Origin: Bacteroidales bacterium
GTDB lineage: Bacteria; Bacteroidota; Bacteroidia; Bacteroidales; VadinHA17
Length of the DNA: 38,630 bases
Direction of reading: 5' to 3'
Assembly: GCA_003520925.1 (NCBI GenBank)
Contig: DOTV01000033.1
Location: forward strand, 1 to 38,630
Shown: positions 8,375-17,048 of the stretch, piece by piece
Numbering within the stretch: position 1 is the first letter of the stretch
Layout: every line of letters starts with the position of its first letter
Position numbers and translations under genes: made by a program
The notes under the pieces: model-generated
Seen by the model: the letters and a program-made list of their open reading frames with translations, nothing else
What the model was told of the DNA's origin: nothing
Database searches by the model: none

Positions 8375-9307
8375 TTACCAGTTCCGATCTTTAAAATAAT
8401 TATCAAGCTCCGTTTTGGTCATAGGCAGTTTTCCAGGATAGTTATTCAGCCAGTTCAAAAAATCCTTTTTAATCTCATCGGTCCATTGACTGTCGATCTG
8501 TCCTGGTTTGTACTTTCCCTCCCGCAGTCGCAGGTGTCCGAATTCATCCCTGAGTGCCGTAACTTCGGAGGTAATTACGAGATCTTCAACAAGGTGAGCG
8601 GGAATAAAAATGACTCCATATTTCTTGGCTAGCACCACATCACCCGGAAGTACTACTGCTCTGCCAATCCTTATCGGGGCATTGATTGAAACAAGACTCA
8701 TCTGCTGGATATAAGAAGGATCCTGTCCTTTTATCCAGCCATTGAATCCCTTAATTTCACTCAATCCCTCCTGGTCCCTTACTGATCCGTAAAATATTAC
8801 ACCTCTTTTCGATTTGGCATATATTGAATTTCCAAGGTTATCACCAATCAGGGTCCCATCAGCTATCTTCCCATAGCTGTCGGCAACATATACATCTCCA
8901 TCAACAAGGACATCAATGGGCCATGAGTTTGTACCGCCCTGCTGAGCACGGTTTTCGATCTTGCCCTGGGCTTTAACATATTTTTCCAGATCAGGTCTCA
9001 GGGGTATATATTGAGCGGTTACAACCCTGCCAGTCATTGGTTCATCAGGGTTTATAATCTTCCAGTCGCTTTCAAACTGGTTCTGATAACCTTTGTTCCT
9101 GAGAACACCCCAGGCCTCTTCAATTGAAATCTTCTTGAGCCTTTCCAGGATTGCATCTGATACTTTTGGTCTTCCATCAGGAAATCGTTCCCCTTTCCAT
9201 TCGGAAGTGAGCGCTTTAATATATTCGGGCGATGAGCCTACATTCTGGGCCTTGAGTGTTAAGCAACCCAAAATAAGGACCGATAAGAACACTATTTTCT
9301 TATTCAT
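8375..9307 (-). CDS. Secreted RraA-like (HMG/CHA aldolase-type) family protein
   Basis: The protein is 310 residues from ATG 9307; the longer frame begins at a TTG upstream and would bury the signal peptide. Residues 1-20 form a Sec signal peptide ending LKAQ. The RraA-like fold covers about residues 90-270. It includes GDNLGNSIY (155-163), the family Arg-Asp pair at 177-178 (GSVRDQEGL), and LPGDVVLAKKYGVIFIP. Related enzymes are metal-dependent aldolases for 4-hydroxy-2-oxo acids (HMG/CHA aldolase), while RraA itself is an RNase E inhibitor that lacks this role. Retention of Arg-Asp and export argue for an enzyme. It sits between susD and the dehydratase, so it may act on a 2-oxo acid derived from the sugar acid. 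That role is inference. Confidence 0.78.
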   Translation of the reverse strand: MNKKIVFLSVLILGCLTLKAQNVGSSPEYIKALTSEWKGERFPDGRPKVSDAILERLKKISIEEAWGVLRNKGYQNQFESDWKIINPDEPMTGRVVTAQYIPLRPDLEKYVKAQGKIENRAQQGGTNSWPIDVLVDGDVYVADSYGKIADGTLIGDNLGNSIYAKSKRGVIFYGSVRDQEGLSEIKGFNGWIKGQDPSYIQQMSLVSINAPIRIGRAVVLPGDVVLAKKYGVIFIPAHLVEDLVITSEVTALRDEFGHLRLREGKYKPGQIDSQWTDEIKKDFLNWLNNYPGKLPMTKTELDNYFKDRNW

Positions 9308-9341
9308 ATACTTATAATTTAAATAAATGGTTAGCAATTTT

Positions 9342-10973
9342 TTAATTCTTATCCCACCATACCTTTTGGGCTATCTCAGTTTCCCTGGTCATTGAGGTTG
9401 CCCATCCAAGTGCAGTCAATGCAGCATTCAGGTTTTCGAGATTATTTGATCTTTCGTTTTCCACGTATGCATACCTGACAGGCATTTGAGCAGTCGAAGA
9501 GTTTGAAGGGAGGTTGAGGTTCATTCTGCGTACATTGAACCACGATTCGGTAGGATTCATATACAATGAAACCCACATCTCCTCGGCAAGTCTTTGTCTT
9601 GCTGCTGCACCTGTTCCGAGAGGGTTAGCTGTAATATAATCAGTGATTTCCGATGCCAGGATTTTCTGGGTGGGAAGAAGGCCTGAATAAGAGCTCAACT
9701 GAGTCATACTGGTTGTAATTGCTGCAGAATATGCTGCATCTGCAGTAGTGCCTGTTGTCCATCCGTTAAGTGCTGCTTCAGCAATAAGGTAGTTCATTTC
9801 GGCAGCAGTCATTATCACAAGCGGTTGATCCATTGTGAAGAGAAATGGATTTGGGCTTGTATATGTCCAGTGGTATGCTGCAAGCGATGGGGCAGGGTTG
9901 GCATTGGTACCATGAATCATTCCTTTTGCTGCTGTGAGGTCCCAGTCCCATTTGGTAACATCCCTCCAGTAGGTTTGCATATTTGAGGCGGTGACTGCTG
10001 TAATAGTATTATTGAGACGTCCGCCGAAGATAACTTTTCTTCTTGGATCAGCTTTAGCTTTGAGAAAGTCGACAAAGTATTCGCCCATCTTCATATAACG
10101 CTCCGGGTCTCCTGAAGGTGATCCTTCAAAGAATGAGCTGTACGGACTCTTTTCGCTGTTCATACCATCTTTAGTCAGGAGTGTCCAGTTATCTGAATTG
10201 CCTGTTATTACACCTCCTGCAATTGCTTTCTCTGCATAGGTTTTAGCCATTGCAGCATCGGCATCTGAAGCTCTCATCGCCAGACGGAGCATAAGAGAAT
10301 AGCCATACTTCTTCCATTTATTAATATCTCCATTATAGACAATGTCACGTGCTTTCTTGGGATCAGCATTCCCTTTCCATGTGAGTGCAAGTATTGCCGG
10401 ATCAGTACTTAATGCCTTTGTTTCAGCATCAAGGGTTTGAAGCATATATTTGTAAATATCAGCCTGCTTGTCATATTTGGGTTTCATAGTTCCGTCTATA
10501 TATGCTAACCCTGCTTCTGTAACGGGGATATCGCCATAAAAATCGGTCAGCCTCTGAATTATGGCAACCTTCATTATACGCGTCATGGCAAGGTTGTTGA
10601 CCTGCAGGGGATCAGCCTTCTTTACAAGAAAATCCTCAAGTGAGATAGCCATTTTCAGTGCACCTGTATAAACTCCCCATGGACTGTCATTAAGCCCCTG
10701 ATCAAACTGGTAGAGGCCTCCCATCTGCATTAGATTTGAATATGTAGCATAATATTTCACATATCCTCCCTCGAGTCTAGCAGGGTTGCCACCTGTGGAT
10801 CCGCGCCCATGGCTCACGAGAATATTTGTAAACATCATTGACATATCTGAGTTATCAGGTGTAAGCAGATATTTTGGATCATCCAGCTGAATAAGATCAT
10901 CGGTATCGCATGCATAGCCGCCAACAAGAATAACGGCAGCAAGAAATATTTTGAGCAATATTTTATTTTTCAT
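9342..10973 (-). CDS. SusD/RagB-family outer-membrane nutrient-binding lipoprotein
   Basis: The 543-residue product has a lipoprotein signal with lipobox Cys at residue 22 (VGGYACD). It has the overall SusD-like layout: an early N-terminal segment, TPR-like helices in the first half (MTRIMKVAIIQRLTDFYGDIPVTEA region, GDINKWKKYGYSLMLRLAMR region), and a C-terminal half with MTAAEMNYLIAEAAL. The sequence most resembles the SusD-like group 2 subfamily. It forms the lid of a SusC channel on the cell surface and binds oligosaccharide or another nutrient. It lies 11 bp downstream of the susC-like gene, so the two are co-transcribed. The ligand cannot be told from the sequence. Confidence 0.9.
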   Translation of the reverse strand: MKNKILLKIFLAAVILVGGYACDTDDLIQLDDPKYLLTPDNSDMSMMFTNILVSHGRGSTGGNPARLEGGYVKYYATYSNLMQMGGLYQFDQGLNDSPWGVYTGALKMAISLEDFLVKKADPLQVNNLAMTRIMKVAIIQRLTDFYGDIPVTEAGLAYIDGTMKPKYDKQADIYKYMLQTLDAETKALSTDPAILALTWKGNADPKKARDIVYNGDINKWKKYGYSLMLRLAMRASDADAAMAKTYAEKAIAGGVITGNSDNWTLLTKDGMNSEKSPYSSFFEGSPSGDPERYMKMGEYFVDFLKAKADPRRKVIFGGRLNNTITAVTASNMQTYWRDVTKWDWDLTAAKGMIHGTNANPAPSLAAYHWTYTSPNPFLFTMDQPLVIMTAAEMNYLIAEAALNGWTTGTTADAAYSAAITTSMTQLSSYSGLLPTQKILASEITDYITANPLGTGAAARQRLAEEMWVSLYMNPTESWFNVRRMNLNLPSNSSTAQMPVRYAYVENERSNNLENLNAALTALGWATSMTRETEIAQKVWWDKN

Positions 10974-10984
10974 TGTAAGTCGAA

Positions 10985-13900
10985 TTAGAAATTAACACTT
11001 AGATTCATGGTATATGAGCGTGCTGACGGGAGCGCTCGATTGTTTATCCCTATTGCTCCACCTGTTCCCGGATCTCCATTTGGTAAATGGTTTATAATAT
11101 CGAAAAGATTACGTCCAACCAAAGAAACGCTAATGTTCTGGACAGGGATACTCCTGTAAATGCTTTTTGGTATTGTGTACCCGATTGCTACCTGGCGGAA
11201 TTTAGCATAGGATGCATTAAACACAACCAGTTCAGATACACGCTGTACCATTCCGGTGCGATAAAAGTTCTCAAAATGCTTAACATGGTATGGTATTTCA
11301 TTCCCGGCAACAATCACTGCATTTGGCAGGTTAGCTGAAGGATTGGCATTGATAGTATAGCCTGTTGCGGTGGAAACATCTGAATAGACCGGCTCAGATG
11401 CAGTACCTGTATTATAAACTCCTTCAAGAAACAAACTTCCGTCGCGGCCAGGAAGAGTTGAAGTGCTCTGTCCTCTTTCCACCATTTCCTGTTCAGCCTC
11501 AAAAGCTACAGTTGCACCCCATTTGCCATCAACCATCGCAGACAGGGATAATCCTTTCCATGTCAGAGTTGCGGTTATGCTTGCCGAGTTTGGATGGGTG
11601 CCGTAACCCAGGAGTGTTTTTTGCGGATCCCTTGCAGGGCGCCATGACTGATGATTCTGGCTGTTGTAACTGAATGTCCATTTTTCCCATACAGGATCAC
11701 CATTTACCTTCTTCTGAGTATAACCGTACATGGCATACGGACGTTCACCAACTATTTGTTTCACATCAATTCCACCCCCAATGCTAACGCTTCCGGCACT
11801 TACTTCTGAAGCCCCTCCAAGATCGAGTATTTTACCCATGTTATAAGAGTAAGCCATGTTTATTTCCAGGTTAAATTTATTGCTGATCGGAACAAGTGTC
11901 AGCATAATTTCATGTCCTTTATTCCCGATTGCACCTAGGTTCACAGTAGCACTTGTGTAACCTGAGGTTTGCGGGAGGGTTACGCCGACAATATCATTAG
12001 TGGTTTTCTTATCATAATACGCATAATCAATACCAATCCTGTTCTGGAAAAAGCGAAAATCAAATCCCACTTCGTATTCACGTGTCTCATAAGGTTGCAG
12101 ATTAGGATTGTTTATGCTTCCGGGCAGGCTTAACAGAGGTGTGCTCATATAACCGGTAGCATCAAAGCTGTAACCTATTTTTGTAGCATATGAGCTTGAT
12201 CCGCCTCCAACTTCAGCATATGATGCCCTGATCTTGGCAAAGGACCACCAGTCAGGCAGTTTAATCTGATTGGAAAGAAGATAACTTATTCCGACACTTG
12301 GATAGAAAATACTGTTATTCGCGGGAGCAAGTGTTGAGAACCAGTCATTTCTGCCGGTGGCTGTAAGGTAAACAATATCTTTATACGATAGTTCAGCACT
12401 TCCATACAGAGAGTTTATGCCGGAGTTGCTGTTGCCAACACTTGTATATAGCTGGCCTGCATTTGTAATAACATGATAGAAAGGTATAAGAAGCTGGTCA
12501 CCTGAAATTCCATCGCGGTTGTAGTGACTCCTGGTTGCACTTCCTCCGAACATTGCAACAACGTTGAAATCACCGAACTTTTTATTGAAGTTTAGTGAAT
12601 ATTCGCCGTTGAGCTGGTTATCAATGGTTGTGTACTCAGCAACAGCACCGGTACCGGCGACATTACCTCTAAGGAATCCATATGCATCTATATTTGTGAC
12701 TTTTATGTTGCTTGTTTCGGTACCCAGCCTTCCCATAATATACATCCAGGGGGTAATATCATATCTCAAACTGGCCGATACCGATACACGGTCCCTCTGG
12801 TCATTTTCAGAATCCTGATATGCCGACCAGTATGGATTTTGATAATAATCGTTTGTACTGAATGGAAGCATCCATCCATCTGGTTTGGCGCCCCACTTAT
12901 CCGTTTGTCCTTTTAGCCAGTTTATATCCCATGAAGTTGGAATCAGCGACAGCATCTGAACATACCGCTGTGGATTAACCCTGTTCTTGCTCTTTGATGT
13001 TGAGTAGTTTGCCCGTGCATCAAGAGTGATCTTCTTTCCGAATTTACTGTTAACCGAAAGACTTACTGTCTGACGGTTCATATTTGAGTTTGGAATAGGA
13101 GAGGTATAGCGCATATCTGAAAAGGAACCGCGGAATTTCTGGGTCTGACTGCCACCAGAAAACGATATATCGTTTGTTATAGTTCCTCCTGTGCGCATAA
13201 AAGAATCCCAGTGATCTTCCATATAATCGAATACCATAGGTATCTCAGGATTATCGTTCCAGTTTATGCCAAGGGCTCTTCCGTCATAACGTGGCCCCCA
13301 GTTACGGTGAACTTCCTGGTTCCAGGTTGTCGGATAAGTATCGCTATTATCACCGTTGGACCCTGAATTACCATATAATTTCTGACGGTTTCTGAATGGA
13401 TCAACATAGTTTTCAATACCGAATGACCCGTTGTAAGTAATTCCAATTCCCCTCTGGTTTGTTCCGCCCTTGGTTGTAATAAGTATTACCCCGTTTGACG
13501 CTCTTGACCCGTAAAGTGCAGTTGCAGCAGCTCCTTTGAGAATACTCATTGTCTCAATATCGTTTGGGTTCAATGTGGTGAGTGCATCTCCAAGGTCCCT
13601 TCCTCCAACGCTAGATGAAGCCCTGGTTATCGGAACTCCGTCAATTACATAAAGCGGATTATTATCACGGCTGATAGAGGTGTTTCCCCTTATTCTTACA
13701 TTGGATGAACCTGCAGCTCCTGTTCCTGAAACATTGATGTCGACTCCGGCAATCTTTCCCTGCAGAGAGTTCATAAGGTTTAATTCGGGTACTTTCTGAA
13801 TTTCATTACCTTTTACTTCGGCTGATGAATAGCTTAATGCCTTGGCTTGCCTTTTTATTCCAAGGGCTGTCACAACAACTTCATCCATCTGCGTTATACT

Positions 13901-14191
13901 CACTTCCAGGATTACATTTAAATTAGTCTGGTTACCTACAGTAATTTCCTGGCTTTTATAACCAATGAATGAGAATAACAATATAGCCTGATTATTAGGA
14001 ACCTGAATACTGTATTTTCCTTCTGAATCAGTAAGGGTACCTGTGGTTGTTCCCCTTAATACAACCGAAACGCCCGGAAGGGCAAGATTATCAGCAGAAC
14101 TTGTCACAATTCCGGAGACACTCTTTTGAGCGAAAACAACCTGCAATCCTGCAAATAGCAGAAAAGCAAGTGAAATGAAGCTTTTTCTCAT
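10985..14191 (-). CDS. SusC/RagA-family TonB-dependent outer-membrane transporter
   Basis: The 1068-residue product has a signal peptide (residues 1-21, ending VFAQ) and a CarboxypepD-regulatory-like beta domain (about 22-110, with GVSVVLRGTTTGTLTDSEGKY). A TonB-box-like segment MDEVVVTALGIKRQ follows near 117-130, then the plug domain (LQGKIAGVDINVSGTGAAG, VRIRGNTSI, NPLYVIDGVPI) and a long beta-barrel with a terminal aromatic strand ending NLSVNF. It is the first gene of the susC-susD-RraA-dehydratase-MFS set. It lacks an N-terminal STN signalling domain, and no ECF sigma or anti-sigma gene is adjacent, so control is probably by another route. Confidence 0.95.
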   Translation of the reverse strand: MRKSFISLAFLLFAGLQVVFAQKSVSGIVTSSADNLALPGVSVVLRGTTTGTLTDSEGKYSIQVPNNQAILLFSFIGYKSQEITVGNQTNLNVILEVSITQMDEVVVTALGIKRQAKALSYSSAEVKGNEIQKVPELNLMNSLQGKIAGVDINVSGTGAAGSSNVRIRGNTSISRDNNPLYVIDGVPITRASSSVGGRDLGDALTTLNPNDIETMSILKGAAATALYGSRASNGVILITTKGGTNQRGIGITYNGSFGIENYVDPFRNRQKLYGNSGSNGDNSDTYPTTWNQEVHRNWGPRYDGRALGINWNDNPEIPMVFDYMEDHWDSFMRTGGTITNDISFSGGSQTQKFRGSFSDMRYTSPIPNSNMNRQTVSLSVNSKFGKKITLDARANYSTSKSKNRVNPQRYVQMLSLIPTSWDINWLKGQTDKWGAKPDGWMLPFSTNDYYQNPYWSAYQDSENDQRDRVSVSASLRYDITPWMYIMGRLGTETSNIKVTNIDAYGFLRGNVAGTGAVAEYTTIDNQLNGEYSLNFNKKFGDFNVVAMFGGSATRSHYNRDGISGDQLLIPFYHVITNAGQLYTSVGNSNSGINSLYGSAELSYKDIVYLTATGRNDWFSTLAPANNSIFYPSVGISYLLSNQIKLPDWWSFAKIRASYAEVGGGSSSYATKIGYSFDATGYMSTPLLSLPGSINNPNLQPYETREYEVGFDFRFFQNRIGIDYAYYDKKTTNDIVGVTLPQTSGYTSATVNLGAIGNKGHEIMLTLVPISNKFNLEINMAYSYNMGKILDLGGASEVSAGSVSIGGGIDVKQIVGERPYAMYGYTQKKVNGDPVWEKWTFSYNSQNHQSWRPARDPQKTLLGYGTHPNSASITATLTWKGLSLSAMVDGKWGATVAFEAEQEMVERGQSTSTLPGRDGSLFLEGVYNTGTASEPVYSDVSTATGYTINANPSANLPNAVIVAGNEIPYHVKHFENFYRTGMVQRVSELVVFNASYAKFRQVAIGYTIPKSIYRSIPVQNISVSLVGRNLFDIINHLPNGDPGTGGAIGINNRALPSARSYTMNLSVNF

Positions 14192-14491
14192 GACTTGGAA
14201 TTTTTGGTTAAAGAGGCGTTAGTTTATTAGGTATAATATTGACATTGGATCTTTAAATCTAAGGAGAATATTTTAAAATAATTCCGTCTTTGAAATAAAA
14301 ACAATTATTTTTTGTGCCGGTTTTTCAGCTTACTTCAGGTAAAGTGTAGCTAATTTAAATGGAAAAGTGATTGTACCCATACTTTTTTTTTATTTCTCTC
14401 CATTTTTAACAATTTTTATGATAATCCATTTAAATTGTATATTTGACTGCTTTGATAAATTTTTACCGGAAAACTTAAATAAAATGTGATT
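14192..14491. promoter_or_regulatory. Divergent control region between susC and GH88; candidate -7 box
   Basis: This 300-bp AT-rich gap separates the minus-strand susC operon from the plus-strand GH88 gene. A Bacteroidota -7 consensus match TATATTTG (TAnnTTTG) lies at 14438-14445 on the plus strand, about 46 bp before the GH88 ATG. I saw no convincing -33 element, no exact TAnnTTTG for the susC direction, and no open reading frame or clear operator palindrome. Confidence 0.45.
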
Positions 14492-15679
14492 ATGAAGAAC
14501 AAGCTCTTCCCGGCAATTCTCTTGTGTACATTTCTCTTTACTTCTTGCACGGGGGAAAAATCAATGAATAAGGTAATTGACGAATCCCTTGCCTTTTCAG
14601 CAAGACAGTACACTCTTATGGCTGAAGCATTGAATAACAAACCGGATCTTCTTCCAAGGACGATTGATGAATCAGGTACCCTGGTTACTTCAAATTCAGG
14701 ATGGTGGACAAGCGGATTTTTTCCGGGCAGCCTCTGGTATCTTTATGAGTATTCGAAAGATGACAAATTTAAGGATGCTGCAATTCAGATGACATCGAGG
14801 ATTGAAAATGAGAAAAACAATACCGGTACTCATGATCTGGGATTTATGCTTTACTGCAGTTTCGGAAATGGTTTCAGGCTTACGGGAGATCAGAATTACA
14901 AAGATGTTATGCTTACCGGCGCCAGGTCTCTTTCGACCCGTTTCCGGCCAAACATAGGGTGTATCCAGTCGTGGGGAAGCAGGAAGGGGTGGCAATGCCC
15001 GGTTATAATTGACAATATGATGAATCTTGAGTTTCTTATGTGGGCATTTAAACAGACAGGTGATTCAAGCTTTTACAAAATTGCAGTAACTCATTCGGAT
15101 ACAACAATAAAAAATCATTTCCGGCCTGATTTCAGCACCTGGCATGTAGTATCATATGATACAATCAGAGGGAAAGTTGAGGCAAAACAGACTGCCCAGG
15201 GTGCGGCAGACGGATCTGCATGGTCACGGGGACAGAGCTGGGGATTGTACGGATATACTGTGATGTATCGTGAAACAGGTCTGCAGCGATATCTTGATCA
15301 GGCAGAGCATATTGCAGATTATCTGATAAATCATCCCAATTTGCCGGAGGATAAGATACCTTACTGGGACTATAATGCGCCGGGTATCCCCGATGCAAAA
15401 AAAGATGCTTCAGCCAGTGCGATAATGGCTTCAGCCTTAATAGAACTCAGCGGTTATGCAGGAAAAGAGAAAGGCATTCAATATCTTAACGTTGCTGAGA
15501 AACAACTCCGTTCTCTTTCGTCTCCGGCTTACCTGGCAAAGGAAGGTGAAAATGGTAATTTTATACTGAAGCACAGCGTCGGTTCCCTTCCTGCCAAAAG
15601 TGAGGTAGATGTTCCTCTTACCTATGCCGATTACTATTATATTGAAGCTTTGCTCAGATACAAAAAACTACTGAAATAA
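14492..15679 (+). CDS. GH88 unsaturated glucuronyl hydrolase, lipoprotein
   Basis: The product is 395 residues from ATG 14492; a GTG two codons upstream is a less likely start. A lipoprotein signal ends at lipobox FTSC (Cys19). The alpha/alpha-barrel of glycoside hydrolase family 88 follows, with GWWTSGFFPGSLWYLYEY, Asp115 in THDLGF, Asp174 in VIIDNMMNLE (the pair equivalent to the catalytic aspartates of Bacillus UGL), and WSRGQSWGLYGY. GH88 enzymes remove the 4,5-unsaturated uronic acid left on oligosaccharides by polysaccharide lyases. The released 4-deoxy-hexosulose uronate is a feeder of the KDG route, matching kdgK in the same locus. No polysaccharide lyase is in the window, so the parent glycan is unknown. 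Confidence 0.9.
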   Translation: MKNKLFPAILLCTFLFTSCTGEKSMNKVIDESLAFSARQYTLMAEALNNKPDLLPRTIDESGTLVTSNSGWWTSGFFPGSLWYLYEYSKDDKFKDAAIQMTSRIENEKNNTGTHDLGFMLYCSFGNGFRLTGDQNYKDVMLTGARSLSTRFRPNIGCIQSWGSRKGWQCPVIIDNMMNLEFLMWAFKQTGDSSFYKIAVTHSDTTIKNHFRPDFSTWHVVSYDTIRGKVEAKQTAQGAADGSAWSRGQSWGLYGYTVMYRETGLQRYLDQAEHIADYLINHPNLPEDKIPYWDYNAPGIPDAKKDASASAIMASALIELSGYAGKEKGIQYLNVAEKQLRSLSSPAYLAKEGENGNFILKHSVGSLPAKSEVDVPLTYADYYYIEALLRYKKLLK

Positions 15680-15693
15680 ACTGAGGATAAGCC

Positions 15694-15792
15694 CTTTGAG
15701 TTCCTTTGTGTTGACCTTTGTGATCCTTTGTGGTTAAAGGATTTAGGTTTTTACCACAAAGGACTCTAAGGTAATCACTAAGGTAAACAAAG
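15694..15792. repeat. Phased CTTTGTG / CACAAAG inverted repeat element
   Basis: Between the convergent GH88 and dehydrogenase genes lie four CTTTGTG-type words at 15694, 15704, 15716 and 15726. Four mirror-image words (CACAAAG, CTCTAAG, CACTAAG, AACAAAG) follow at 15755, 15764, 15776 and 15786. Spacings are about 9-12 bp on each side. The centre forms a stem of about 13 bp (CTTTGTGGTTAAA against TTTTTACCACAAAG) with one mismatch. The element matches another at 17984-18075 in design. It may act as a bidirectional transcript end or be a dispersed repeat. Confidence 0.7.
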
Positions 15793-15823
15793 TACTTTGT
15801 TCAGTAGTCGGAGCAGGAGCAAA

Positions 15824-16858
15824 TCAAAAGTCGATCATTGCCTTCATAACTCCATCGTGGTATCCGGCAACAAGGTCGAAAGCCTCTTTTGTTTTTCCAA
15901 AAGGGAAGCGGTGTGTAACCATGTTACCGACATCGATTTTACGATTGCTCATCATTTCGAGTGAGTCTTCCACACACCCAACCTGCCGTCTTATAAACTG
16001 AATCGATATCTCCCTCCGACGTGTGTCATCAACGCTAAGGGTCCATTTGTTAAACTCGGGTATTCCAACGACTATCAGTCGCCCTCCGGGTTTAAGCAAA
16101 TCAACAGCCTGATCTACAGCCTCCTGCTGGCCGCAACACTCGAAAACAATGTCGAGGCCAAGAGCCTCCTTTTGCCGGATGATTTCTGTTATATTATCCT
16201 TCAGTGGATTACCAGTCCATGTTGCTTTTTCTTTTACAGCGACCGCCAGTCTTTCATCAATTTTATCCGTGACATAGGTTTCCCCGGCTCCATACGCTTT
16301 TGCACCAAGCAAAACACTCATCCCGATCGGACCAAATCCCAGGATCCCTATTTTAACACCTTTTATCTCACCTGCTTTTTTAACTGCATAGACTCCGATT
16401 GCGAGTGGTTCAGAAAGAGCTCCATGATCGGGAGTGAGCCCACCCGGGAGGGTGTAACAGCTTTCTTCGGGCATAACAATATATTCCGAAAGAGCTCCCT
16501 CTGCCTGACCTGGACAACCGAGAAATTTAAGATGCCGGCAGGTATGATGCCTTCCCGACAGGCACTGATCGCATTTTCCACACCACATGGCTGGTTCAAC
16601 AGCTATTATGTCACCTTTTCTCACACGGGTAACGGAAGGTCCGGTTTCAATAACTTCACCCCCACATTCATGTCCGACGGTGAAGGGATATTTCACGACC
16701 TGGGATCCTATCTTACCATTTGTGTAATAATGTATATCGGAGCCACATATTCCAAGAACCTGTAACTTAATCTTCACATCGTCCAGGGTTTTAATAACAG
16801 GATCCGGAACCTCCTTCATTTCCATTTCGCGGATACCTGTAAGCATCATTGCTTTCAT
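15824..16858 (-). CDS. Zinc-dependent polyol (sorbitol/iditol-type) dehydrogenase
   Basis: The 344-residue product is a medium-chain dehydrogenase of typical length. Catalytic zinc residues are seen in GICGSDIHYY and GHECGGE. The structural zinc lobe has four cysteines in WCGKCDQC followed by HHTC. The Rossmann segment is GILGFGPIGMSVLLGAKAYGA. The HYYTNGKIG segment is typical of sorbitol, xylitol and L-iditol 2-dehydrogenases, which oxidise polyols to ketoses with NAD. It is convergent with GH88 and divergent from the PfkB kinase gene at 17049. A polyol-to-ketose step followed by kinase would suit the neighbouring aldolase cluster. The exact polyol is not determinable. Confidence 0.83.
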   Translation of the reverse strand: MKAMMLTGIREMEMKEVPDPVIKTLDDVKIKLQVLGICGSDIHYYTNGKIGSQVVKYPFTVGHECGGEVIETGPSVTRVRKGDIIAVEPAMWCGKCDQCLSGRHHTCRHLKFLGCPGQAEGALSEYIVMPEESCYTLPGGLTPDHGALSEPLAIGVYAVKKAGEIKGVKIGILGFGPIGMSVLLGAKAYGAGETYVTDKIDERLAVAVKEKATWTGNPLKDNITEIIRQKEALGLDIVFECCGQQEAVDQAVDLLKPGGRLIVVGIPEFNKWTLSVDDTRRREISIQFIRRQVGCVEDSLEMMSNRKIDVGNMVTHRFPFGKTKEAFDLVAGYHDGVMKAMIDF

Positions 16859-16946
16859 AATAAATCATTTGAAAATTGAAACAAATATAGTATCAAATGT
16901 CAATCCTTTGTGTTACTTTGTAATGAAAAGGCTTCAAGGCGTTAGG

Positions 16947-17034
16947 GCATAACGGCATAACTGCATAACCGCACAATTGCATAACCGCACAACCGCACAA
17001 CCGCACAACCGCATAACCGCATAACCGCATAACA
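16947..17034. repeat. Eleven tandem 8-bp units (GCATAACC / GCACAACC)
   Basis: Eleven consecutive 8-bp units, all variants of GCAyAACC, run from 16947 to 17034. They end about 15 bp before the kinase ATG at 17049. Six or so are GCATAACC-like and four GCACAACC-like. They fill most of the divergent gap between the polyol dehydrogenase and kinase genes, so they occupy the probable promoter and leader of the kinase. Units are directly adjacent, unlike the spacer structure of CRISPR. Confidence 0.85.
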
Positions 17035-17048
17035 AATTATATTTTACA

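Noticed and set aside
9308..9337. TTG-started extension of the RraA-like gene
   Set aside because: It would put ten residues before an otherwise normal signal peptide.
16172..16765. 197-residue plus-strand frame
   Set aside because: It lies wholly antisense to the polyol dehydrogenase, whose motifs are clear, and shows no recognisable domain.
16947..17034. CRISPR array
   Set aside because: Units are 8 bp and contiguous with no spacers, and no cas genes are seen.
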